Origin: Vulcanimicrobiota bacterium
GTDB lineage: Bacteria; Eremiobacterota; Eremiobacteria; Baltobacterales; Baltobacteraceae
Direction: 5' to 3'
NCBI GenBank assembly: GCA_028287545.1
Contig: JAQBPL010000050.1
Coordinates: 1 to 6,636 of the forward strand
DNA length: 6,636 bases
Positions 1-6,464 of this stretch are shown piece by piece. Positions within the stretch are counted from its first letter, which is position 1. The number at the start of each line of letters is the position of its first letter. Position numbers and translations under genes: made by a program. The notes beneath the pieces are model-generated. The model was not told where the DNA came from. It did no database searches and saw only the letters and a program-made list of their open reading frames with translations.

Positions 1-135
1 GAGCGTGGCATTGCGGCGAAGGACCACCCAGGACCGCTGGAAGGGGGCTACTGCTTCATGCGTCACGTCTGGGAGCGTACACCCATCCGAGGTCGATTTC
101 GCGATTGTGTGGGGAATTTTGCCTTCCTCTCGACT
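1..135. other. upstream flank, no identifiable gene
   Basis: No gene can be assigned here. The + strand frame beginning at base 1 is open for 47 codons to a TAA at 142-144 and could be the tail of an upstream gene. However, the other two + strand frames are also open across almost the same stretch (stops at 138-140 and 161-163), so openness is not informative. The translated tail matches no family I recognise. GC-ending codons are somewhat enriched in the first ~25 codons of the base-1 frame, which is weak support for a coding tail. I see no clear hairpin followed by a T-run that would end an upstream transcript. Confidence 0.3.
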
Positions 136-153
136 CTTGAATAACTATGCATT
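136..153 (+). promoter_or_regulatory. ARG box 1 (probable ArgR operator, distal)
   Basis: This 18-bp imperfect palindrome matches the enterobacterial ARG-box consensus (AATGAATAATTATTCATT) at 14 of 18 positions by hand alignment. The TGAATAA left arm and the GCATT right arm are the recognisable parts. It covers the -35 element and has a partner box 1 bp further on, consistent with an ArgR hexamer contacting two adjacent boxes. The gene for the cognate repressor, argR, is the second gene of this operon. The assignment as an ArgR site is inferred from consensus similarity and context. Confidence 0.7.
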
Positions 154-164
154 TGATGTATAAT
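137..164 (+). promoter_or_regulatory. sigma-70-type promoter of the arg operon
   Basis: A perfect -10 hexamer TATAAT lies at 159-164. A 4-of-6 match to the -35 consensus, TTGAAT, lies at 137-142, separated by 16 bp. It sits in the only strongly AT-rich stretch of the window, directly before argF. The usual 6-8 nt from the -10 to the transcription start puts the start near 170-173, at or just before the argF ATG. No ribosome binding site lies between the promoter and the ATG. The -35 falls within ARG box 1 and the -10 within ARG box 2, so repressor and RNA polymerase binding would be mutually exclusive. This is prediction from sequence only; other start sites are possible. Confidence 0.72.
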
Positions 165-172
165 TATGCACT
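155..172 (+). promoter_or_regulatory. ARG box 2 (probable ArgR operator, proximal)
   Basis: This is the second 18-bp palindrome, also 14 of 18 matches to the ARG-box consensus, with the core TATAATTAT centred between 163 and 164. It includes the -10 hexamer and ends on the base before the argF ATG. The centre-to-centre distance to box 1 is 19 bp, compared with 21 bp in typical E. coli operators (20 bp at E. coli argR). Occupancy by arginine-loaded ArgR should block transcription initiation of the whole operon. Confidence 0.72.
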
Positions 173-1141
173 ATGATCACTTTGCCGGCGGCGGCCCGGC
201 TGCGCGGGCGGAACGTTCTCTCGGTCACGGATCTCGGTTCGGATGAGTTGACGAGCCTGCTTGCTCTGGGCACGACGCTCAAGGAACGTGGGCGCGAGCA
301 GATGACCCTGCTGCGCGGCAAGACGCTCGTCATGCTCTTCGAGAAGCCCTCGCTGCGGACTCGCGTCTCCTTTGAAGCCGGGATGACTCAGCTCGGCGGC
401 CACGCCATCGCCGTCAACGGAAGCGACGTCGGAATCGGCACCCGCGAGACGCCGGAGGATGCCGCGCGCGTGCTCTCCCGGTACGGCGATGCGATCGTGT
501 ACCGGACTCACGCGCACGAGCCGTTGGTGCGGTTCGCCGGCGCGGCGACCGTCCCGACGATCAACGCGCTCTCCGAGGCCGCGCATCCGTGCCAGGCGAT
601 CGCCGACTTGCTCACGATCCGCGAACGGTTCGGGACCCTGCAGGGGCTGCGCATCGCGTTCGTCGGCGACGCCCGCAACAACGTGGCGATCTCGCTCGCC
701 GAAGCAGCTGCGCTGTGCGGAATGTCGATCACCTTCGCCGCGCCGGTCACGCACCGGCCCAGCGACGCCTTTCTCGCGCGGCTGGTGAAACTCGGCGCGT
801 CGCACAGCGTCACCGCCCGCGCGTTCACCTCGCCGATTCGAGCCGTGCGCGACGTCGACGTCGTGTACACCGACGTGTGGACGTCGATGGGCGACGAGCA
901 GTTCGTGGAGCGCAACCTGGCCGCGCTGCGCCCGTATCAAGTCGACGCCGCGCTCATGGGTGCCGCGGCGAACCACGCGCTCTTCATGCACTGTCTTCCG
1001 GCACATCGCGGCGAAGAGGTCACGGCCGAGGTGATCGACGGGGCGCAGAGCGTCGTCTTCGACCAAGCCGAAAACCGGCTGCACGCGCAGAAAGCGCTGC
1101 TCCTCGCCCTCCTCACCGATCTCCGCGGCCTAACGGACTGA
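173..1141 (+). CDS. argF: ornithine carbamoyltransferase (anabolic)
   Basis: This cytosolic enzyme transfers the carbamoyl group from carbamoyl phosphate to ornithine to give citrulline, the sixth step of arginine synthesis. The 322-residue product has the usual family length. The N-terminal carbamoyl-phosphate domain shows FEKPSLRTRVSFE at 56-68 (the SxRTR phosphate-binding motif) and HPCQAIADL at 138-146. The C-terminal ornithine domain has VGDARNNVAIS at 164-174, DVWTSMGDE at 234-242 (the SMG loop that distinguishes it from aspartate carbamoyltransferase) and HCLPAHRG at 273-280 with the active-site Cys274. The ATG at 173 is the only sensible start: it has no Shine-Dalgarno sequence and lies almost on the predicted transcription start, so translation is probably leaderless. 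It is first in the operon, controlled by the two ARG boxes just before it. An arginine-deiminase (catabolic) role is unlikely given its biosynthetic neighbours. Confidence 0.97.
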   Translation: MITLPAAARLRGRNVLSVTDLGSDELTSLLALGTTLKERGREQMTLLRGKTLVMLFEKPSLRTRVSFEAGMTQLGGHAIAVNGSDVGIGTRETPEDAARVLSRYGDAIVYRTHAHEPLVRFAGAATVPTINALSEAAHPCQAIADLLTIRERFGTLQGLRIAFVGDARNNVAISLAEAAALCGMSITFAAPVTHRPSDAFLARLVKLGASHSVTARAFTSPIRAVRDVDVVYTDVWTSMGDEQFVERNLAALRPYQVDAALMGAAANHALFMHCLPAHRGEEVTAEVIDGAQSVVFDQAENRLHAQKALLLALLTDLRGLTD

Positions 1142-1143
1142 GT

Positions 1144-1626
1144 ATGGACACGACGCTTCAACAACCAAAGACCAAGCGCCAGCGCGCGATCCTCTCGCTG
1201 ATCGCATCGCGGCCGATCCACTCGCAGGACGAACTCGCCGTGCTGCTCGAGCAGCAGGGCTATGAAGTCACGCAAGCGACCGTCTCGCGCGACGTCAAGG
1301 AACTGGGGCTGCTCAAGGTTCCGCTCAAAGGCGGCGCCGGCGGCGCGTTCAAGTACGTCGAGCCGACCGTCGGCCCCGCGTTCTCGTCGCGACTGCACCG
1401 GGTCGTCTCCGAAGTCGTGATTCAGGCGCGCTCGAGCATGAACCAAATCGTGCTGCGCACCCATCCCGGCACGGCGATGATGCTCGCCGCCGCTATTGAC
1501 TCCGCCGACTGGCCTGAAATTCTCGGCACGATCGGCGGCGACGACACCGTCCTCGTCATTTGCGAGAAACCCGAAGCCACCCCAATGATCAAACAACGCT
1601 TCGAAGACATGCGTGGAGAGCAGTAG
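1144..1626 (+). CDS. argR: arginine repressor ArgR
   Basis: Arginine-responsive DNA-binding regulator; family members form hexamers that bind ARG boxes when loaded with L-arginine. The 160-residue product has the typical size. The N-terminal winged helix-turn-helix covers about residues 12-72, with the recognition segment TQATVSRDVKELGL at 43-56. The C-terminal oligomerisation and arginine-binding domain has RTHPGTAMMLAAAID at 105-119 and GTIGGDDT at 128-135, where Asp133 and Asp134 correspond to the arginine-contacting pair of E. coli ArgR. The start ATG lies 2 nt after the argF stop and has no clear Shine-Dalgarno sequence, so translational coupling to argF is likely. Being cotranscribed from a promoter carrying ARG boxes, it would be expected to repress its own synthesis. 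This autoregulation is inferred, not shown. Confidence 0.97.
   Translation: MDTTLQQPKTKRQRAILSLIASRPIHSQDELAVLLEQQGYEVTQATVSRDVKELGLLKVPLKGGAGGAFKYVEPTVGPAFSSRLHRVVSEVVIQARSSMNQIVLRTHPGTAMMLAAAIDSADWPEILGTIGGDDTVLVICEKPEATPMIKQRFEDMRGEQ
1615..1620 (+). promoter_or_regulatory. ribosome binding site of argG, decides its start
   Basis: GGAGAG lies inside the last codons of argR, 10 nt before the GTG at 1631. It supports that GTG, rather than the in-frame GTG at 1613, as the argG start. The 1613 codon has no comparable motif before it. The spacing is slightly long. Confidence 0.5.
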
Positions 1627-1630
1627 TTCA

Positions 1631-2863
1631 GTGAAAATCGTACTTGCGTATAGCGGCGGACTTGATACATCGGTCCTGCTCAAGCAGTTCATCGATCAAG
1701 GCCATCAAGTCGTCGCTATGACGCTGAACCTTGGCGAGTCCGACATGGTCGCCGGGGAAGGTTCGCAGGACGCGCTCGAAGCGGTTCGGCAGAAGGCGTT
1801 GAAGCTCGGGGCGGTCGATGCCGTGCTGATCGATGCTCGCGAGCGTTTCATCAGCGACTACGCGTTCAAGGCGCTCGCGGCGAACGCGCTGTATCAGGGC
1901 GTCTATCCGCTGAGCGCCGCGCTGTCGCGGCCGCTGATCGCGGATCTGCTGGTGGAGACGGCGCTCGAGCACGGCGCCGATGCGGTCGCGCATGGCTGCA
2001 CCGGCAAGGGCAACGACCAAGTGCGGATCGAGGTCGGCGTGCGCGCGAAGGCACCGCACCTCAAGACGCTCGCGCCGCTGCGCGACAACCCACTCTCGCG
2101 TCCCGACGCGATCGCCTACGCGCAAGCGCACGGCGTGCCGATCTCGCACACCGCGGCGAAGCCGTACTCCGTCGACGCCAACCTCTGGGGTCGTTCGATC
2201 GAAGCCGGCGTGCTCGAGAATCCCTGGAACGCGCCGCCCGAAGACGCCTACGCGTGGTCGGTCGCTCCCGAGAACGCGCCCGCGGGCGGCGACGAGATCG
2301 TCATCGCGTTTCACCACGGCATCCCGTCCATCCAGGGGAAGACGGGCGCCGAGATGGTGTTCGAACTGAACAAGGTCGCCGGCAAGAACGGCGTCGGCCG
2401 GATCGACATGATCGAAGACCGCGTCGTCGGTTTGAAGTCGCGCGAAGTGTACGAGTGCCCGGGCAGCGTGACGCTGATCGAAGCGCACAAGGCACTCGAG
2501 CGGCTCACGCTCACCCGCGACGAACTGCGCTTGAAGGCGTCGCTCGACCAGAAGTACGCGGAGCTCATCTACGATGCGCTTTGGTCGGCGCCTCTGCGCG
2601 ACGCGCTCGATGCGTTCAACGCGAAGATCGCCGAACGCCTCACCGGCGAAGTGCGGGTCAGGCTCGTGCGCGGCCGCGCGGTCGTCACCGGGTCTTCGTC
2701 GCCGTTCGCGCTCTACGACGAATCGCTCGCCACGTACGGTGCCGGCGACACGTTCCGCCACGACGCCGCCGGCGGCTTCATCCAGATCTGGGGCCTCCCG
2801 GTCGCCGCCGGCGCGGCAAAAGCCGCCGAAGCCGCAAACCGCGCCACCCCGCAGCTGGCGTAG
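1631..2863 (+). CDS. argG: argininosuccinate synthase
   Basis: Joins citrulline and aspartate, with ATP cleavage to AMP and pyrophosphate, to form argininosuccinate in the cytosol. The product is 410 residues, slightly longer than the common ~400 because of an alanine-rich tail. The N-terminal PP-loop is SGGLDTS at residues 8-14. Other family marks are YPLSAALSRPLIADLL, HGCTGKGNDQVR (substrate loop), NLWGRSIEAGVLE and GRIDMIEDRVVGLKSREVYE, all in the expected order. I chose the GTG at 1631 because it places the initiator at the family-typical M-K-I-V-L-A-Y-S-G-G beginning. An in-frame GTG at 1613 would add six residues (MESSSS) and overlap argR by 14 nt; an automatic caller could pick it. It begins 4 nt after the argR stop, so it is clearly in the operon. 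Confidence 0.97.
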   Translation: MKIVLAYSGGLDTSVLLKQFIDQGHQVVAMTLNLGESDMVAGEGSQDALEAVRQKALKLGAVDAVLIDARERFISDYAFKALAANALYQGVYPLSAALSRPLIADLLVETALEHGADAVAHGCTGKGNDQVRIEVGVRAKAPHLKTLAPLRDNPLSRPDAIAYAQAHGVPISHTAAKPYSVDANLWGRSIEAGVLENPWNAPPEDAYAWSVAPENAPAGGDEIVIAFHHGIPSIQGKTGAEMVFELNKVAGKNGVGRIDMIEDRVVGLKSREVYECPGSVTLIEAHKALERLTLTRDELRLKASLDQKYAELIYDALWSAPLRDALDAFNAKIAERLTGEVRVRLVRGRAVVTGSSSPFALYDESLATYGAGDTFRHDAAGGFIQIWGLPVAAGAAKAAEAANRATPQLA

Positions 2864-2871
2864 CACAACTC

Positions 2872-4263
2872 ATGGCCGGCCTTCAGTGGGGTGGACGGTT
2901 CGCGTCGACTCCTGACGCATCACTTCTCGCGTTTGGATCGTCGCTGGGCGACGATCTCTTCATCGCGCGCTACGATGCGTTGTGTTCGCTCGGCCACGTC
3001 GCCGCGTTGCGCGGCGGCGGGATCATCTCCGACGACGACGCGACCGTTCTGACGGAAGCGCTGAACGTCGTGTCGTCGGAGATCGCCGACGGTTCGTTCA
3101 ATGCGTGGGCGATCGGGCAATCGTTCGAAGACGTGCACGGTGCGATCGACGCGCGCGTGCGCGAGCTCGCGGGAAAAGCCGGAGAACGGCTGCACGCCGG
3201 CCGCAGCCGCAACGACCAGGTCGCGACGACCCTCCAGCTGTACGCGCGCGACATGGCGACGAACGGCGCGCGGCTCGCCCTGGACATCGCCGCACTCTGC
3301 GAAGATCGCGCGACGGTTGCGCTCGAGCGGCAGACCCTGCTCGCCGCCACCACGCACTGGCAGCCGGCGCAGCCGGTTTTGCTCGCGCTGTGGCTCGACG
3401 CGCTGGCGCAAGGCTTCGTTCGCGCGGCGGAGCGCTTCGTCTCCGTCGCCGCCGACGCGACGCGCTTCTGCCCGCTGGGCAGCGCCGCGCTCGCCGGATC
3501 GTCGCTTCCGCTCGACCGGGATGCTGCCGCGCGCGTGCTCGGCTTCGCGGCGCCGTCGCGCAACGCGCTCGATGCGGTCGGCGACCGCGACGTCGTGCTC
3601 GATCTGCTCAACGCGGTGATGCGCGCGACGGTCGCCGCCTCCCGCGCGAGCGAAGAGCTCGTCATCTGGGCCACGCCCGCGTTCGGTTACATCCGGCTCG
3701 ACGACGCCGCCTCGACCGGGTCGAGCCTGATGCCGCAGAAACGCAATCCCGATCCGTTCGAGCTCGTCCGCGGAGCCGGCGCGCGGTCGATCGGAACGTA
3801 CACCGGCGCGGTCGCGTCGATCAACGGGATGGCGCTCTCCTACCATCGCGATCTGCAGGAAACCAAATCGCTCGTCATCCATGGCGTCGGCGCCGGACTG
3901 GCGGCGCTCGACGCGTTCCGGCGCGCGTTCGCGCACGTGCACTTCAACCACGCCGAGATGACCGCGCGCGCCGGAGCGGGCTACACGGTCGCAACCGATC
4001 TCGCCGACGCGGTGATTCTGGCCGGAGCAACCGCGCGCGAAGCGCACCGGGCCGTCGGAGAACGCGTCCTCGCCGCCGAAGAGGAAGGACGCGCGCTCGA
4101 TCGCGAGGACGCCCGGCGGCTCGGAGTCCCCGATGCCCCCGTCGACCCGCTCGGTTCCGTCCTCGGCAAGCGGACCTCGGGCTCCACCCATCCCGATGCC
4201 GTCGCCGCCTCGATCGCCCGAACGCGCGAGGAGATGGCCGCGCTCTCGAAAGGTCTCTCGTGA
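2872..4263 (+). CDS. argH: argininosuccinate lyase
   Basis: Splits argininosuccinate into arginine and fumarate, the last step of the pathway. The 463-residue product is a full-length member of the fumarase/aspartase superfamily. Visible marks are WGGRF at 6-10, the LHAGRSRNDQVAT segment at 107-119, TTHWQPAQP at 160-168 carrying the probable general acid/base His162, and the superfamily signature GSSLMPQKRNP at 283-293 with the probable catalytic Ser284. SYHRDLQETK at 323-332 and GYTVATDLAD at 370-379 also fit. The ATG lies 8 nt after the argG stop, and WGGRF follows at the usual distance, so the start is secure even though no clear Shine-Dalgarno precedes it. The stop overlaps the argC start by 4 nt. 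A delta-crystallin-like or adenylosuccinate lyase identity is excluded by the ASL-specific segments. Confidence 0.97.
   Translation: MAGLQWGGRFASTPDASLLAFGSSLGDDLFIARYDALCSLGHVAALRGGGIISDDDATVLTEALNVVSSEIADGSFNAWAIGQSFEDVHGAIDARVRELAGKAGERLHAGRSRNDQVATTLQLYARDMATNGARLALDIAALCEDRATVALERQTLLAATTHWQPAQPVLLALWLDALAQGFVRAAERFVSVAADATRFCPLGSAALAGSSLPLDRDAAARVLGFAAPSRNALDAVGDRDVVLDLLNAVMRATVAASRASEELVIWATPAFGYIRLDDAASTGSSLMPQKRNPDPFELVRGAGARSIGTYTGAVASINGMALSYHRDLQETKSLVIHGVGAGLAALDAFRRAFAHVHFNHAEMTARAGAGYTVATDLADAVILAGATAREAHRAVGERVLAAEEEGRALDREDARRLGVPDAPVDPLGSVLGKRTSGSTHPDAVAASIARTREEMAALSKGLS
4248..4253 (+). promoter_or_regulatory. ribosome binding site of argC
   Basis: GAAAGG lies within the end of argH, 6 nt before the GTG start of argC. 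The sequence and spacing are suitable and support the GTG at 4260 as the initiation codon. Confidence 0.55.
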
Positions 4264-5240
4264 TTACCGCCCACGTCGTCGGCGCAAGCGGCTATGCAGC
4301 CGCCGAGCTGATTCGCCTCATCGACCGCCATCCGTCGGTGGCGCTCGGCGTGCTCGAAAGCCGCTCGAGCGCCGGGGTAGCCGTCGGCGACGTGTTCCCG
4401 TGGCTGCCGCACCTCCACCTCGCCTTCGACGAGACGGGGACGACGCTGGCGCGCGTGCGCGAAGACGACATCGTGTTCATCGCGGGCGGCCGCGAGCTCG
4501 CGCGCGAGCAGGCCGCTGGATTCCTCGCCAAAGGCGCCCGGGTGATCGACCTCTCGGATGCCTTTCGGCTCGAAGAGCACGCCGGCGAAGCCGTCTTCGG
4601 GTTTCCGGAACGGTATCGCGATCAGATCGCGGGCGCGCGGCTCATCGCGAATCCCGGCTGCTACGTCACGGCTTCGCTGCTGGCGCTCGTTCCGCTCGCA
4701 CCGCTAGCCGACCGCATCGCCTCGATCGTCATCGACGCGAAGAGCGGGATCACCGGTGCCGGGCGTTCGCCTTCGGTCGGTTCTCTCTTCGCGGAAGTGG
4801 ACGGCGACGTGCGAGCGTACGGTTTGAGCGGACACCGCCACGGACCCGAGATCGTGCAAGAAGCGCGCGCCGCAGGCATCGACGCGACGATCGTCTTCTC
4901 TCCGCACGTCGTTCCGCTCAAGCGCGGTCTGCTCGCCGACCTCTACCTCATCCCGAAGGCGCCGATCGCGCGTGAAGAGGTCGTCGCGCTGTACGAACGG
5001 TTCTACGCCGCGAGCCCTTTCGTCACGGTCTTTCGCGACCTGCGCGCGCCGCATCTGCCGGCGCTCGAAGGAACGAACGACGCGCATCTGGCCGTCGCCG
5101 AACGCGAAGGCATCGTCCAGGTCCTCGCGGCGCTCGACAACATCGGCAAAGGCGCCGCTGGACAAGCGGTCCAGAACATGAACATCATGCTCGGTCTTCC
5201 GGAGGAACAGGGTTTCCATGCTCGCACCCACGCACGCTGA
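4260..5240 (+). CDS. argC: N-acetyl-gamma-glutamyl-phosphate reductase
   Basis: NADPH-dependent reduction of N-acetylglutamyl 5-phosphate to the semialdehyde, third step of the acetylated branch. The 326-residue product has the N-terminal nucleotide-binding GASGYAAAEL at 8-17, the active-site NPGCYVT at 131-137 with Cys134, KSGITGAGRSPS at 161-172, GHRHGPEI at 191-198 with the probable catalytic His194, FSPHVVPLKRG at 213-223 and the C-terminal GKGAAGQAVQNMN near 296-308. It starts at a GTG whose last two bases belong to the argH TGA, a 4-nt overlap implying translational coupling. Two oddities: the stretch between FRL and the FGFPE segment is about 16 residues shorter than in B. subtilis ArgC, and the usual LPHG/PPG-type motif near residue 76 reads GGRE. 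The active site is otherwise intact, so it is probably functional. A LysY-type reductase is less likely given the arginine-only neighbours. Confidence 0.95.
   Translation: MITAHVVGASGYAAAELIRLIDRHPSVALGVLESRSSAGVAVGDVFPWLPHLHLAFDETGTTLARVREDDIVFIAGGRELAREQAAGFLAKGARVIDLSDAFRLEEHAGEAVFGFPERYRDQIAGARLIANPGCYVTASLLALVPLAPLADRIASIVIDAKSGITGAGRSPSVGSLFAEVDGDVRAYGLSGHRHGPEIVQEARAAGIDATIVFSPHVVPLKRGLLADLYLIPKAPIAREEVVALYERFYAASPFVTVFRDLRAPHLPALEGTNDAHLAVAEREGIVQVLAALDNIGKGAAGQAVQNMNIMLGLPEEQGFHARTHAR
5201..5206 (+). promoter_or_regulatory. ribosome binding site of argJ, decides its start
   Basis: GGAGGA, the strongest Shine-Dalgarno sequence seen in the window, lies inside the 3' end of argC, 11 nt before the ATG at 5218. 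It supports that ATG as the argJ start in spite of the 23-nt overlap with argC. Confidence 0.65.
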
Positions 5241-6459
5241 CCACGCCAACGGCAACACGTCCGACGTTCGGCTGATTCAAGTCCGCGGCGGCCTCGGCGC
5301 GGTGCCGGGTCTGCGCATGGCCGGCGTCCACGCCGGGATCAAAAAGCGGAAGACCGACTTGGCGCTGATCGTCCTGCCCGGGCCGCACGTCTGCGCGCAG
5401 GTGATCACCACCAACGAGATCAAGGCCGCGCCGCTGCTTGCAACGAGCGCGCACCTCGAGGCCGACGGTGACGCGATCGCGGCGATCGTCTGCAATTCGG
5501 GTTGCGCCAACGCCTGCACGGGCGAACGCGGGCTGCGCGACGCACAGAACACCGCGCGCCACGCTGCGACCGTGCTCGGCCTGCGCGCGAGCCAAGTCGT
5601 CGTCGCGTCGACCGGCGTCATCGGCGTGACGCTGCCGATGGACCGCGTCTCGAAGGGTCTGGACCGCGCCGCGAAAGCGCTCGCCGAAGGCAACGAAGCC
5701 GCCTACGATGCGGCCGAAGCGATCATGACGACCGACCACGTGCCGAAGCTCGCGGCGTACGCATGGACGGAGAACGGCAAACGGCACGTCGTCGGCGGGA
5801 TCGCCAAAGGCTCGGGGATGATCGCTCCCAACATGGCGACGATGCTCGCGTTTCTGGTCACCGACGCCGCCGTCTCGCGCGCGTCGCTGACCGAAGCCCT
5901 GCGCGAAGCCGCCGACGGAACGTTCAACATGATCTCGGTCGACGGCGACATGTCGACCAACGACGCGGTGTACGCCTGCGCGAAGCCCGGTAAGGGCGAA
6001 GCAACGCCGGGCCTGCGGGCAGCGCTCGCGGCGGTCTGTCACGATCTCGCGGTCGGCATGGTCAAGGACGGCGAGGGCGCGACCAAGACGTTCACCTTCA
6101 CGGTCAGCGGCGCACGCGACACGCAGCAGGCGCGCACGATCGCGCGTGCCGTCATCAACTCGAGCCTGGTCAAGACCGCGCTGTACGGCGAAGACCCGAA
6201 CTGGGGACGCATCGTCGCCGCCGCCGGGTCGGTCGGCGCCGGGATGGACCCGGAAACCTGGTCGCTGTATCTTGGCGGACAAACCTGGGTCGAACGCGGC
6301 GCGATCGAGGCGATGAGCGAAGCCGAAGCGCACCACGTTCTCGAAGAGCAGGCCGTCGAAGCACGCCTGGACCTCGGCCTCGGCGACGCGACCGCGACCG
6401 CGTGGGGCTGCGACCTGACCGGCGACTACGTGCGCATCAACGCGCATTACCGGACGTGA
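5218..6459 (+). CDS. argJ: glutamate N-acetyltransferase (ArgJ, possibly bifunctional)
   Basis: Moves the acetyl group from N-acetylornithine to glutamate, releasing ornithine and regenerating N-acetylglutamate (the cyclic pathway). Some ArgJ proteins also use acetyl-CoA; the sequence alone does not settle which type this is. The 413-residue precursor belongs to the self-cleaving Ntn fold. The cleavage site is Ala207-Thr208 within [16 protein letters not shown] (197-212); Thr208 becomes the N-terminal nucleophile of the beta chain. STGVIG at 131-136 supplies the oxyanion-hole Thr132-Gly133. [10 protein letters not shown] at 281-290, [16 protein letters not shown] at 317-332 and a complete C-terminus ending [11 protein letters not shown] are all family-typical. 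The usual NSGNANACTG motif reads [10 protein letters not shown] (93-102). The ATG overlaps argC by 23 nt and has its own strong ribosome binding site. Confidence 0.97.
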   Translation: MLAPTHADHANGNTSDVRLIQVRGGLGAVPGLRMAGVHAGIKKRKTDLALIVLPGPHVCAQVITTNEIKAAPLLATSAHLEADGDAIAAIVCNSGCANACTGERGLRDAQNTARHAATVLGLRASQVVVASTGVIGVTLPMDRVSKGLDRAAKALAEGNEAAYDAAEAIMTTDHVPKLAAYAWTENGKRHVVGGIAKGSGMIAPNMATMLAFLVTDAAVSRASLTEALREAADGTFNMISVDGDMSTNDAVYACAKPGKGEATPGLRAALAAVCHDLAVGMVKDGEGATKTFTFTVSGARDTQQARTIARAVINSSLVKTALYGEDPNWGRIVAAAGSVGAGMDPETWSLYLGGQTWVERGAIEAMSEAEAHHVLEEQAVEARLDLGLGDATATAWGCDLTGDYVRINAHYRT

Positions 6460-6464
6460 GCGAT

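Noticed and set aside
1..144. C-terminal fragment of an upstream protein in the frame from base 1
   Set aside because: All three + strand frames are open here and the 47-residue translation matches no family I can name, so it is described only as flank.
164..1084. 306-codon - strand open frame opposite argF
   Set aside because: It has arginine-rich, low-information composition and would run into the promoter island; it is a shadow of argF.
589..1143. Apparent 5' extension of argR inside argF (open frame from 589), suggesting a fusion
   Set aside because: The extension is argF read out of frame; ArgR homology begins at the ATG at 1144.
2254..2871. Apparent 206-residue N-terminal extension of argH
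   Set aside because: It is argG read in another frame, arginine-rich and without domains; the lyase begins normally at 2872.
2800..2871. Possible terminator or hairpin at the argG-argH junction
   Set aside because: The repeated GCCGCC/GCCGAA runs are the alanine-rich tail of argG. There is no stable stem followed by T residues, and the gap is only 8 nt.
2982..4259. Apparent 426-residue N-terminal extension of argC
   Set aside because: It is argH read in another frame; the reductase's nucleotide-binding motif follows directly after the GTG at 4260.
1628..6447. Long open frames on the - strand (about 410-425 codons each) opposite argG, argH and argJ
   Set aside because: They mirror the real genes, are rich in Arg/Gly/Asp as expected from reading GC-ending codons backwards, show no family motif, and the + strand proteins are unmistakable.
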